From an uncultured Clostridia bacterium (GTDB lineage: Bacteria > Bacillota > Clostridia > Lachnospirales > Lachnospiraceae): a stretch of 64,000 bases of DNA. Location of the stretch: NCBI GenBank assembly GCA_948467395.1, contig CAOKDX010000005.1:106405-170404 (forward strand). The letters run 5' to 3'. Positions 54,648 through 63,665 of the stretch are shown in pieces (the stretch's first letter is position 1; each line of letters opens with the position of its first letter). The position numbers and the translations under genes were made by a program. The notes beneath the pieces are model-generated. The model was not told the DNA's origin. It saw only the letters and a list, made by a program, of their open reading frames with translations, and did not search any database.

Positions 54648-56093
54648 ATGGGACAATGCCGTTTGCTGTGGAATTTATTTGGACTAAAAAGAAATGAGCA
54701 TAAGACAAGAAAGCAGGTTCAGGCTTTACAGGATAAAAAATTGCGGAAACTCCTTTATTATGCCTATGACCATTCTGATTATTACAAAGAAAATTTTGAG
54801 CAGAATGGCATTGCCAGGGAACAGATTGGGAGTCTTCCCCTGTCTGCCTTTCCGACAATGGATAAAGCCAAACTGATGGAGCATTTTGATGAAATTGTGA
54901 CAGTACCAGACATCAGTCAGGAGGAACTTCGAAAATTTGATGAAAATGTCTCTTTGGTGGCGAGCCATGATGTCACGCCGGATAAAAAACTGTTTCGGGG
55001 AAAATACCATGTGGTACATTCGTCAGGCAGTACCGGGGTGCCAAGATATTTTGTGTACGATAGTTCTGCGTGGGACAGTATGCTGTTAGGGATTATCCGT
55101 GGGGCTTTGTGAGATATGACAATGCCGCAGATTTTGAAACTCTTGTCTGGAGGCCTGCGGATTTTATACATTGCTGCCACCGATGGACGGTATGGCGGTG
55201 CAATGGCAGTAGGGGATGGAATCCGTGGTGTAGGGGCAGAGCAGAGGTTTCTGGATATCAAAACGCCACTTTCGGAGTGGGTTCAGACGGTCAGGGAATT
55301 TCAGCCGGGTATTATCATTGGCTATCCGTCTGCCATAAAGATTTTGGGAGAATTGGTAGCGAACAGTGAGGTTTCCGTAGATGTGTGCCGTGTGATTTCA
55401 TGTGGAGAGCCACTTGCACCGGGACTCAGAGATTATCTGGAGAAAACTTTCGGGACAGTAGTTGTAAACTTTTATGGCGCTAGTGAGTCATTGGCATTGG
55501 GGGTAGAGACAGACAGGGAAGAAGGAATGTACTTGTTTAATGACATGAATTATATTGAAGTGGAAAATGGAAAAATGTATCTGACCTGCCTTTACAATTA
55601 TGTGCAGCCCCTTATCCGTTATGAGATTTCTGACCTGTTAATATTTCGACAGAGCAAAGAAAGCAGATATCCGTTTAGGCAGGCAGATATTCTACTTAGC
55701 AGAAGTGAGGATGTCATATGGTTTGAAAGCAATGAGGGAAAACGTGATTTTCTTCATCCGCTGGCGGTAGAGGGTATCTGTGTGGAGGGGCTTATGGATT
55801 ACCAGTTCCGAAAGACAGACAAAGATGCTTTTGAAATGCTGGCACAGGTCTCGAACCAGGAAAAGAAACCCCATATAAGACGGGAAGTCATACAGCAGAT
55901 GGAGAAAATCCTCCATGAAAAAGATATGGACAGCGTCCGTTTTTTTATCCGGTTTGTGGATGAAATTCTGCCAGATGCCAGAACGGGGAAAAAACAGTTG
56001 ATCGTGCATGAGGAAAATGTCTCGTCAGTGGCGGGCCAAAAGAAATTTGAAAAAAGCATTCGAAAGGAAAAGGAAGTGAGGGATGCGGTTTGA
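54648..56093 (+). pseudogene. PaaK/LuxE-like adenylate-forming enzyme interrupted by an in-frame TGA
   Basis: 481 codons from ATG 54648, eight bases after GGAGG. Part 1 holds LRKLLYYAYDHSDYYKENFE and the nucleotide-binding loop HSSGSTGVPRYFVYD. At 55110-55112 a TGA follows IIRGAL. Part 2 continues in the same frame (DMTMPQILKLLSGGLRILYI, GYPSAIKILGEL, VVVNFYGASES, LIRYEISDLL). Related enzymes have Trp at this position, so a TGG-to-TGA nonsense mutation is likely. The two halves are otherwise intact, and the 3' end is coupled to the ABC gene. Confidence 0.82.
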
Positions 56094-56875
56094 GCACAGG
56101 AAATGTGTTATTGCAGGGCAGGCATATCTGCAAATCATATCAGCAGGGCAAAAAAAGCAATTCGGTACTCCATGATGTAAATATAGAAATATATGATTGT
56201 GATTTTACAGTAATTATGGGTTCCTCTGGTGCAGGAAAATCTACATTGCTTTACTGCCTAAGCGGAATGGACTCCATTTCAGACGGTGAGGTGTTGTACC
56301 AGGGAGAGGAAATCAGCCGGTACCGGGAGAAACAGATGGCAGCCCTGCGGACAAAAGAGTTTGGTTTTGTGTTTCAGCAGACACACCTTGTCAGTAATCT
56401 GACATTGTATGAAAATGTAGCAGTTGCCGCTTATGCGGGAGGGGGAAGAACGGCAAAAGAGGTTCAGGACAGGGCGGAGGAACTTCTCACCAGGATGTGC
56501 GTGGGAGATGCAGCCATGCGGTTTCCCTCACAGGTGTCCGGTGGGGAGGCGCAGAGGGCGGCCATTGCAAGGGCAGTTATCAACCATCCCAGTCTGGTAT
56601 TTGCCGATGAACCGACAGGGGCATTAAATAAATCGAACAGCGAAGAAGTGTTAGGGCTTTTGTCAGGCCTGCATAAAGAGGGGCAGGGCATTGTTATGGT
56701 AACTCATGACGTCAGGGCGGCGCTTTATGGGACGCGGATTCTTTATATGGAAGATAGAAAGATTCTGGATGAGCTTGCAATAGGTGAATATGAGGAAAAG
56801 GACGGAAAAGAGGCAACTTATCTGAAGACGAGGGAGAAGAAAATTACGGAGTGGCTTTCTGCCCTGCATTGGTAG
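56090..56875 (+). CDS. MacB/LolD-type ABC transporter ATP-binding protein
   Basis: 261 residues, TTG start overlapping the upstream stop by 4 bases (TTGA). Walker A MGSSGAGKSTLLYCLSGMD near residue 44, Q-loop FVFQQTHLVSNLTLYENVAV, signature VSGGEAQRAAIARAVIN, Walker B LVFADEPTGALN. The sequence and the FtsX-type partner place it in the MacB/LolD/BceA group that moves peptides or lipids or senses envelope stress. Confidence 0.93.
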   Translation: MSTGNVLLQGRHICKSYQQGKKSNSVLHDVNIEIYDCDFTVIMGSSGAGKSTLLYCLSGMDSISDGEVLYQGEEISRYREKQMAALRTKEFGFVFQQTHLVSNLTLYENVAVAAYAGGGRTAKEVQDRAEELLTRMCVGDAAMRFPSQVSGGEAQRAAIARAVINHPSLVFADEPTGALNKSNSEEVLGLLSGLHKEGQGIVMVTHDVRAALYGTRILYMEDRKILDELAIGEYEEKDGKEATYLKTREKKITEWLSALHW

Positions 56876-56902
56876 GAAAGATGTGAAAGAAGGTGGATCA
56901 AG

Positions 56903-59254
56903 ATGGAATATTTCACATTGTGGAGAGCGGGTGCCAGAAGGCATAAGGGCAGCCTTGCCGGAGTTTTTCTTTTGCTGCTGCTTATCAGTCTTGCACTGGG
57001 AACTGTCCTGACGCTTTGGAATAATTCGGGAAGTTATATCCGCTCCGAAATGAGGCGGGCGGGCTTTGGAGATTTGACAGCGTGGGTGCATGATGTTCCG
57101 GAACAGGTCGGACTGGCGGATGAGATTGCCGGTCTGGATGCGGTGGAACGGGTGGAGAGCCAGCGTGTGATTTATGCAGATTATACGATAAAGGAGCAGG
57201 AATCCGATAGTCAGGGACAGCTCATTCCTCTTGCTGCAGAGGAAAATAAATACCGTTTTTTTTTGAATGACCTTTCCGGCTATCAGGAAAAGAAACCGGA
57301 GATTGCCCCCGGAGAAATGTATGTTTCCCCGTCGATGGTTTCTATGTTTGGCCTTAGGGCCGGGGATGAAATTAATTTTGCCATTGCCCGGTCAGGTGGA
57401 AATTTTACTTTTCGGGTTAAGGGATTTTATGAAGACCCATTTATGGGAAGTTCCATGATTGGCATGAAGGGATTTCTGGTCTGCGAGGCAGACTGGAAAG
57501 AAATTCAGCAGATAATTCAGGAGAGAGGGAGAAATGCACTGGCAAGGGAAGGGGAGATGCTTCATATTTTTTCAGATGACAGGGAGTCCATTTCGGATTT
57601 AAACCGTATGATGAATGAGAACACGGCGCTTTCCCAGTATACAGAGTTTATCCACAGCGAGGATGCCATAGCGGGTTTTATGCTTATTCTGCAGAATGCA
57701 TTCAGCGGGCTTCTCATTGCGTTTGTTTTTGTACTGCTTTTTGTGGCAATGGTAGCGCTGGGGCATAGTCTAAGCAGTGGAATAGAGGCAGATACGGTAA
57801 ACATGGGGATTTTAAAAACCGTGGGTTTTACGACGGGAAAACTTCGGCAGATTCAGCTTATGCAGTATCTTACAGCGATTGTCAGCGGCATGATGGCAGG
57901 ATTCGTTTTGTCTGTTCCTGTCAGCCGTATTGCCAGTGACAAAATGATAACGACAACGGGAATCCATGTTCCTGTGAAGCTGCCGCTTGGATGGATTTTG
58001 CTGTCCGATCTGGCTGTGCTTTTGCTGCTTATTCTGTTTATTTATCTGAAAACAGGAAAGGTCAGCCGCATCACGCCGATGATGGCAATCCGTGGGGAAG
58101 GACTGGCGCAGTTACCATTTGCGGAAAAGACGGCAGTATGCGGCATAAAAAAGAATGCCCTGTATTTCCGGCTTGCCATAAGGCAGCTTGCCACAGCGAA
58201 AAGGCAGTACATCAGTGCCTGTATCGTGGCAGTCCTGCTTGTGTTTTTTGCCTCACTGGTGGGACGGATGGATTCGTGGCTTGGCAGAGATGGAAAGGGG
58301 ATGATGGATGCTTTTAATCCGGCAGACCATGATATCGGGGTGCAGGTGTTTGGCGAGCTTACTGCGGATGAGGCGGAAGAACTGGTTTCCTCTTATACAG
58401 GGATTACAGACAGTTATCTGCTTGCTATGCCAAACGTGTCAGTAAATGGAACAAGTTATACTGCTAATGTAATTTCAGAGCCGGAACGGTTTCACATAAT
58501 GCGGGGCAAGACCTGCCAGAGCGAACACGAGATTGTCGTGACAGAGTTTGTGGCTAAGGATATGGATGTAAAAGTGGGAGACAGGCTTATGGTGCAGGGC
58601 GATAAAGGCCGTGAGGAATATACGGTTTCTGGCATTTACCAGTGTGCCAATGACATGGGAGCCAATATCGGCATGAGTAGGGAAGGGTATCTGAAAATCG
58701 GGCAGGATGATCCCCATCTGTGGTGCTATCATTATTTTCTTGCGGATAGTTCTATGAAAGCGGAGATTACAGAGGCGCTGGAGACGGCGTATGGCGGCGA
58801 CGTTCACGTACATGAAAATTCGTGGCCGGGATTGTTTGGCATTATTTCTGCGATGCGGGCATTAGTTCTGTTTATGTATGGGATGGTGTTTGTATTTATA
58901 CTGATTGTCACCGTCATGACCGGCAGTAAAACCCTTGCGGCGGAAACAAAGGATTTGGGAATTTATAAGGCGGTTGGCTTTACAAGTACGAAATTGCGTT
59001 TCACATTTGCCATGCGTTTTTTCCTGACCGCTGTGGCTGGTTCTGTTATAGGAATACTTTTGGCGGCTGTCTGTACCGATTCACTGGTATCAGTGGTAAT
59101 GAAACTTGCCGGAATCAGCAATTTTGCGTCACATCCGGGGCTGGGAGAGATCTTGTTCCCGGCCGGGGTAGTCATCCTTTTGTTTATGGGATTTTCTTAT
59201 CTGGCGGCAGGCAGGATAAAAAGAGTGGCTGTCACCGTTTTAATGGGAGAATAG
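56903..59254 (+). CDS. FtsX-like ABC transporter permease
   Basis: 783 residues with two FtsX-type modules. Helices lie at the N-terminus (GVFLLLLLISLALGTVLTLW), around 265-390, near 440 and at 650-775. Two large extracellular regions, after the first helix and around residues 460-640, are typical of lipid or peptide exporters. It follows its ATPase by 27 bases. It could export or shield against a compound related to the adenylating enzyme upstream, but this is speculative. Confidence 0.9.
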   Translation: MEYFTLWRAGARRHKGSLAGVFLLLLLISLALGTVLTLWNNSGSYIRSEMRRAGFGDLTAWVHDVPEQVGLADEIAGLDAVERVESQRVIYADYTIKEQESDSQGQLIPLAAEENKYRFFLNDLSGYQEKKPEIAPGEMYVSPSMVSMFGLRAGDEINFAIARSGGNFTFRVKGFYEDPFMGSSMIGMKGFLVCEADWKEIQQIIQERGRNALAREGEMLHIFSDDRESISDLNRMMNENTALSQYTEFIHSEDAIAGFMLILQNAFSGLLIAFVFVLLFVAMVALGHSLSSGIEADTVNMGILKTVGFTTGKLRQIQLMQYLTAIVSGMMAGFVLSVPVSRIASDKMITTTGIHVPVKLPLGWILLSDLAVLLLLILFIYLKTGKVSRITPMMAIRGEGLAQLPFAEKTAVCGIKKNALYFRLAIRQLATAKRQYISACIVAVLLVFFASLVGRMDSWLGRDGKGMMDAFNPADHDIGVQVFGELTADEAEELVSSYTGITDSYLLAMPNVSVNGTSYTANVISEPERFHIMRGKTCQSEHEIVVTEFVAKDMDVKVGDRLMVQGDKGREEYTVSGIYQCANDMGANIGMSREGYLKIGQDDPHLWCYHYFLADSSMKAEITEALETAYGGDVHVHENSWPGLFGIISAMRALVLFMYGMVFVFILIVTVMTGSKTLAAETKDLGIYKAVGFTSTKLRFTFAMRFFLTAVAGSVIGILLAAVCTDSLVSVVMKLAGISNFASHPGLGEILFPAGVVILLFMGFSYLAAGRIKRVAVTVLMGE

Positions 59255-59309
59255 GGGTTGAATAGGTGGGAACTTAGATATGCCTGCTTGTTATATCCCA
59301 ATATCCATG

Positions 59310-59346
59310 ATAAGTATTTGTTATGTGCGTGGTAATGATTTATAGT
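59310..59346 (+). promoter_or_regulatory. LysR-type promoter copy C
   Basis: ATAAGTATTTGTTAT (59310-59324), TTGTTA as -35, 17 bases, TATAGT (59341-59346), 53 bases before the lipoprotein gene. Identical core to copy A and one base different from copy B. Confidence 0.78.
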
Positions 59347-59398
59347 AAGATGAAAATAAAAAATGTATGTGCCGTGAGGCACAGGAAAGGGAAAGATT

Positions 59399-60010
59399 AT
59401 GAAAAGCAAAGGTATGGTTTTTATGTCATTGTTTCTGTTTATTGCTGTTATGATGTCCGGATGTGGAGCATCGGATGAGAAGGAAAGACAAGACACAGAT
59501 CGCGCAGCCAGTGTATCTCAGGAAAGCAAGACCTCGGATGAAAATGCTGCAGTCAGTACGGATGGGCAGGATGAATCGGCAGATGATACAGAAAAAGTTT
59601 CTGCCGGGGAATTAGAAGTATGTTTTGGGGATAAGGGTAATCCATTTATGCTTCAGTTAAACGACAGTGATACTGCCGCAGCGATTGCGAGGTATGTGGG
59701 GACTTCTGACTGGCGTCTGCCTATTTATGAGGATGATGAGGATGCCGATTATGATGTGATGCAGTATTATGATATTCCAAGCAGCTACGATATTCCGTCT
59801 AAGCCGGAAAAGGTGACTTCGGTAAAGGCAGGGGAGGTGTATTATTCGGACCCCAACCGTATTGTTCTCTTTTATCAGGATGCGGGAGTTTCTGAAGAAT
59901 ATACACCGGTAGGCCATTTTGATGCCACGGATGAATTTGTGGAGGCGGTGAAGAATAATCCAGTACTGGAAGGATGGGGAAATAAAATCGTCCTGATTAC
60001 GAAACCGTAA
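59399..60010 (+). CDS. Cyclophilin-like fold lipoprotein
   Basis: 203 residues. Signal peptide with lipobox MSGC at residues 19-22 or so, an Asp/Ser-rich linker to about residue 80, then a cyclophilin-like domain (ELEVCFGDKGNPFMLQLNDS, AGEVYYSDPNRIVLFYQDAG, EYTPVGHFD). The domain is related to that in the exported protein at 48939, and both follow the same promoter type. Peptidyl-prolyl activity is not implied; the motif-level match is to cyclophilin-like proteins of unknown role. Confidence 0.78.
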   Translation: MKSKGMVFMSLFLFIAVMMSGCGASDEKERQDTDRAASVSQESKTSDENAAVSTDGQDESADDTEKVSAGELEVCFGDKGNPFMLQLNDSDTAAAIARYVGTSDWRLPIYEDDEDADYDVMQYYDIPSSYDIPSKPEKVTSVKAGEVYYSDPNRIVLFYQDAGVSEEYTPVGHFDATDEFVEAVKNNPVLEGWGNKIVLITKP

Positions 60011-60024
60011 GCAGGGAGGTCGGT

Positions 60025-60636
60025 ATGGCAGTTTTTTTCCTACGGGGAGTGCTGATTGGAGTGTTGTTTGGTGTTCCGGCAGGGGCAGTGGGCGCCATGA
60101 CGGTGCAGAGAACATGGAATTATGGAATCAAGGCTGGCCTTTTAACAGGGCTGGGCTCTTCTGCTGCGGATTGTATCTATGCCTGTGTTGGCGCTTTTGG
60201 CCTGACGGTTATTTCAGAGTTTCTCTTGAACTATCAGACTGTGATAAATCTGGCAGGGGGAGCACTGGTGCTGTATATGGGGTTTCCTCTCTTGCTTTGT
60301 AAGAAAAAGCCGGATGAAATCCCATCGGTGTCCAGAAGAATAAAAACGTTTCTTTCCTCCTTTCTTGTGGGCATTACCAATCCGGCAGCTGTGTTGACTT
60401 TTTTATTTGCCTTTTCTTATTTTGGCATTTCAGGCGACACGAATCTCATACAGGGGATATGCCTTGTCATCGGAGTTTTTCTTGGCACTTACCTTTGGTG
60501 GACAGCGCTTTCTGTTATAGTAAACATATTGAAAGGAAGACAGAAAAAGGACCATCTGCAGATAATGAACCGGATATTTGGAGTGATTTTGTGTCTGTTT
60601 GGTATGGTGGTATTTATACGCATAATCATAAACTAA
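60025..60636 (+). CDS. LysE-family exporter
   Basis: 203 residues with six hydrophobic helices. The N-terminus shows LIGVLFGVPAGAVGAMTVQR and the family motif GLGSSAADCIYACVGAFGL; FLVGITNPAAVLTFLFAFSY lies in the middle. Such proteins export amino acids or small metabolites. It starts 15 bases after the lipoprotein gene and shares its promoter. Confidence 0.88.
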   Translation: MAVFFLRGVLIGVLFGVPAGAVGAMTVQRTWNYGIKAGLLTGLGSSAADCIYACVGAFGLTVISEFLLNYQTVINLAGGALVLYMGFPLLLCKKKPDEIPSVSRRIKTFLSSFLVGITNPAAVLTFLFAFSYFGISGDTNLIQGICLVIGVFLGTYLWWTALSVIVNILKGRQKKDHLQIMNRIFGVILCLFGMVVFIRIIIN

Positions 60637-60710
60637 ACAAACTGACACGCCGCTGAAAGCGTCATCACCATCTTTAAAAGTTGATTGTCGGTTCTATCGC
60701 ATTTTTGGGC

Positions 60711-60850
60711 GTTAGTTTCTATCCAGCAGTTTTTGAAACTCTTCCAGAAACTTCTTTGCCGCCTTTGGAAATACCGGATACTTTTTCCATAGCAGGCTCA
60801 ACCAATGTCGTTTGCTGTGGAATTTATTCCGGCTAAACAGAAATGAATAT
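60711..60850. pseudogene. Scar: lysR 3' fragment fused to an adenylating-enzyme 5' fragment
   Basis: 60712-60800 closely matches the lysR 3' end at 52623-52711, and 60801-60850 matches the start of the adenylating enzyme near 54651-54703. Both have diverged in several places and neither can be translated. The order is that of the intact locus with about 2 kb removed at AGGCTCA/ACCAATG. The rest of 60637-60932 shows no gene. Confidence 0.8.
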
Positions 60851-60860
60851 CAAGTAGAGA

Positions 60861-60889
60861 TTGATTTTTTAACGTTTATCAAGTATAAT
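60861..60889 (+). promoter_or_regulatory. Promoter of the second marR gene
   Basis: TTGATT, 17 bases, TATAAT, 44 bases before the TTG start. Confidence 0.8.
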
Positions 60890-60932
60890 TATTCTATATA
60901 GAAATGTTCCAATGGGAATTGAGGTGGTATAA

Positions 60933-61370
60933 TTGGAAACAAGGGGTGGATTTTATATTACGCAGATCAAACAACTTCAAGATAGGATTTTTGAACGGTT
61001 ATTACTTGAAAACGGCATTGAAATAAGTGGTGGGCAGGGACGAATATTATTTATTTTATGGAAGACAGATAATCTTACGATTAGTGAAATAAGTGAAAAA
61101 ACCTCTCTTGCCAAAAATACTGTATCTGTTGTAATAAATGGAATGGTAAATAAGGGAATTGTAAAAAGAAATATTAACCCGCTCAATCGCCGGCAAACGA
61201 TTGTATCACTCACTGAGTATGCAAAATCTTTACAGGAAAAATATGAAATAGTATCTCAGCAGATGAATGTAATATTTTATCAAGGCTTTTCAGAAGAAGA
61301 GCAGGGACAATTTGAACGGTATCTTGCTCGAATACTTGAAACATTGATTGATCATCTACATACAAACTAA
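60933..61370 (+). CDS. MarR-family transcriptional regulator
   Basis: 145 residues, TTG start with GAGGTGG upstream. Winged helix-turn-helix: LTISEISEKTSLAKNTVSVV, then INGMVNKGIVKRNINPLNRR, then QTIVSLTE. It is followed after 27 bases by a PNPOx-like gene, a common pairing in which the regulator controls its neighbour. Base composition is more AT-rich than in the left half of the window. Confidence 0.9.
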   Translation: METRGGFYITQIKQLQDRIFERLLLENGIEISGGQGRILFILWKTDNLTISEISEKTSLAKNTVSVVINGMVNKGIVKRNINPLNRRQTIVSLTEYAKSLQEKYEIVSQQMNVIFYQGFSEEEQGQFERYLARILETLIDHLHTN

Positions 61371-61397
61371 CAATTTTTATAAGGAGGATAATTTCCA

Positions 61398-61826
61398 ATG
61401 AAAACAAGAGAACATATTATTGAATTTATTAAAAAACAAAAGGTTTCATTTATTGCTTCCGTAGATGAAGAAGGTTTCCCTAATATAAAAGCAATGTTTG
61501 TACCACGCAAGATTGTAGGAAATTGTTTCTATTTTACAACGAACACATCCGCTATGCGCTCGCAACAGTTTATAAAAAATCCAAAGGCAAGTATTTATTT
61601 TTATAGCAAGGGACGATTTAAATATGAGGGCGTAATGCTGACTGGTACAATGGAAGTCTTGCAGGATGATGAAACAAAGCGGGAAATCTGGCGTACTGGG
61701 GATACCATGTTTTATAAGAAAGGCGTAACTGATCCGGATTACTGCGTATTAAAATTTACTGCAGTAAAGGGAAGATATTATTGTGATTTGAAAACGGAAA
61801 GTTTTGATTTTGAGGACTTAAAATGA
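61398..61826 (+). CDS. Pyridoxamine 5'-phosphate oxidase-like flavin-binding protein
   Basis: 142 residues with a split-barrel flavin-binding fold: VSFIASVDEEGFPNIKAMFV, then NCFYFTTNTSAMRSQQFIKN, then PKASIYFYSKGRFKYEGVML. Such small proteins bind FMN or F420-like cofactors and act as general reductases or stress proteins. AAGGAGG precedes the ATG. It is co-transcribed with the upstream marR gene. Confidence 0.87.
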   Translation: MKTREHIIEFIKKQKVSFIASVDEEGFPNIKAMFVPRKIVGNCFYFTTNTSAMRSQQFIKNPKASIYFYSKGRFKYEGVMLTGTMEVLQDDETKREIWRTGDTMFYKKGVTDPDYCVLKFTAVKGRYYCDLKTESFDFEDLK

Positions 61827-62043
61827 TAGAAATAAAGGATATGCTGCCTTACCTATGGCAATCCATTGGATAAATGCCCTTTTGTCTTCACTGTTATTCC
61901 CAGCCTTCCTGTAAAAAATTTATGTGCTTTCCTTCTTCAAACCTGTAAGCAGCATTATTTTCTAGCAGTTTGCAGGTTGGGAATTCCTCAAATTATCCAT
62001 TTCTTCAAATAGGCGGCTGCGCCATATCCCGCTTTTTGTAAAC

Positions 62044-62292
62044 TTATACCAGTCGCCGCTCGAAAAATAAATCCGTATATATGCTGTCTCCCCAGCTTTT
62101 ATCCTGTTCTTTTAGATTGGTTTTATAATTCCAGTAATGTGCCTCTAAAGTGTCAACCGTAATTTCACAATCCATACCACATATTTTTCTTGCTGATTCA
62201 ATAAAGTCCTTTGTTTCTATTGCCGAAAAAGAAGAACAGATAAGGCTGTTACCACATAAGGAGATAATTTGAAAACATAATTGGAATACAGC
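62044..62292 (-). pseudogene. Open minus-strand remnant of unknown origin
   Basis: On the minus strand 82 codons are open between two stops, including KDFIESARKICGMDCEITVD and TLEAHYWNYKTNLKEQDKSW. There is no start codon with a ribosome site and frames break after 62044. It is probably the remains of a gene; I cannot name the family. The rest of 61827-62640 is AT-rich with no gene that I can support. Confidence 0.3.
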
Positions 62293-62314
62293 TTATGGGG
62301 GATAGCAAAGGCAA

Positions 62315-62353
62315 AAGCCAGCGTAAAAGTAAAAATACTTTTCTCGCTGGCTT
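62315..62353. terminator. Long hairpin, possible terminator on the minus strand
   Basis: AAGCCAGCG pairs with CGCTGGCTT, and inside it AAAAGTA pairs with TACTTTT around AAAA. On the minus strand the stem is followed by TTTTGC, on the plus strand by no T-run. Confidence 0.4.
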
Positions 62354-62545
62354 ACTCTATATGAAAATATAATCACAAATTTGTAAAATGTATTTTTTTT
62401 GCTACAATGCGGAAAGGTAATGCAAAATTCAAAGCAGCACTTAGCGGTTAATAATGTGCATATCAAAGCAGTCAACAACTAACCCAAAAAATTTATTCAT
62501 AGGTGAATGACAGAGTTTCCGTAATAAGCGGCAGTCCCATCCAAA

Positions 62546-62608
62546 CTTAAGCAAAGCTTAAGCAAAGACAGTTTGAGAATTGAAAAATCCCATGTTTTCG
62601 TGTATAAT
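62546..62608 (+). promoter_or_regulatory. Promoter of the TfoX-like gene with an 11-bp tandem repeat
   Basis: CTTAAGCAAAG occurs twice in tandem (62546-62567). TTGAAA (62580-62585), 17 bases, TATAAT (62603-62608) follow 12 bases later. The repeat is a candidate operator. Confidence 0.65.
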
Positions 62609-62676
62609 TGAAAAAAGTTAAACTAAGAATCCGAAAGTTGGAAGGATAAGTAAATCACGGAGAATTGGAGATAAAT

Positions 62677-62934
62677 ATGTCAGAATTAACATCAATGATG
62701 AATATTGGTAGAGAAATGAAAAAAAAACTAATATCTGTTGGTATTGAATCTTCCGAAGAACTAATTGAGACAGGTGCAAAAGACGCATTTCTTAAGCTAA
62801 AGCAGAAATATCCCAATATATGTCTGGTACATTTATATACATTAGAGGGAGCTATTCATAATACAGAATATAACAGACTTTCTGAAAATACAAAAAAGGA
62901 ATTGAAAGAATTTAGCGATTTTTTGAAAAAATAA
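62677..62934 (+). CDS. TfoX/Sxy C-terminal domain protein
   Basis: 85 residues from ATG 62677 preceded by TTGGAG. The helix-hairpin-helix-like fold of the TfoX C-terminal domain is visible: SMMNIGREMKKKLISVGIES, then SEELIETGAKDAFLKLKQKY, then LYTLEGAIHNTEYNRLSENT. Stand-alone copies are common in Firmicutes and need not relate to competence. It lies 70 bases before the TPR protein. Confidence 0.82.
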   Translation: MSELTSMMNIGREMKKKLISVGIESSEELIETGAKDAFLKLKQKYPNICLVHLYTLEGAIHNTEYNRLSENTKKELKEFSDFLKK

Positions 62935-63004
62935 CAGTAATGTGAATTTCCTATGTATTGAGAAGTTGCAGAAAGTGCAAGATCGGTATTTATGGAGGTA
63001 TATT

Positions 63005-63499
63005 ATGGGATTGTTTTCAAAGAAGAAAAAAGAAGAAACCGCACTTGATGAATTAACACCAGAAATGAAAAATAAGTTAGATGAATTAGCAGAAAGAGGC
63101 AATCAATTTGAGGAAGAAGGGCAATATGAGAATGCTATGGAGATATGGGAAGAAGCGCTTAATCTAATACCGCAGCCACAACAATATTACAGTGAAACTA
63201 TATGGTTTTTAGTTGCTATTGGTGATGTTTATTTCCAGAAGAAACTATACGCAAAAGCACATGAATACTTTGATAAAGCAAGAGGTAATTTGAGTGGTGA
63301 GGGATACGGAAATCCGTTTATCATGCTTAGATTGGGAGAATGTTGTTTAGAAATAGGAGATGAAAAAAACGCCACAGAATATTTGCTTAGGGCATATATG
63401 CTGGAGGGAAAAGAAATATTTGAGCCTGACGAGGACGGAAATGATGATGGACAAAAATATTTCGATTATTTAAGAACTCATGTAGAACATATCGAGTGA
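63005..63499 (+). CDS. TPR-containing cytoplasmic protein
   Basis: 164 residues from ATG 63005, with GGAGG upstream. A basic N-terminus (MGLFSKKKKEE) is followed by about three TPR motifs: NQFEEEGQYENAMEIWEEAL, VYFQKKLYAKAHEYFDKARG and CCLEIGDEKNATEYLLRAYM. Proteins like this often sit near toxin or immunity genes as well as alone; here no partner is seen. Confidence 0.75.
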   Translation: MGLFSKKKKEETALDELTPEMKNKLDELAERGNQFEEEGQYENAMEIWEEALNLIPQPQQYYSETIWFLVAIGDVYFQKKLYAKAHEYFDKARGNLSGEGYGNPFIMLRLGECCLEIGDEKNATEYLLRAYMLEGKEIFEPDEDGNDDGQKYFDYLRTHVEHIE

Positions 63500-63599
63500 A
63501 AAATAAGATGAATACCAATTCCTGTTTATCTACTAACTGTCTTAACTTTCCTTTATTTTCAAGGCTTTGCGGTATGTCCAGCCTCAAAATATGTATCCT

Positions 63600-63646
63600 T
63601 TTCCCTTGTTTTTGCCCTTATTAGCAAGTTACAAGGGAAAGTTTTT
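63600..63646 (+). terminator. Terminator after the TPR gene
   Basis: TTTCCCTTGT (63600-63609) pairs with ACAAGGGAAA (63631-63640), followed by GTTTTT. It separates the TPR gene from the convergent integrase gene. Confidence 0.8.
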
Positions 63647-63665
63647 CTTATTCAGTTTTCATTGT

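Noticed and set aside
55110-55112. TGA as a selenocysteine codon
   Set aside because: The position corresponds to a Trp in relatives, I see no clear SECIS-like hairpin just downstream, and the enzyme class has no selenium.
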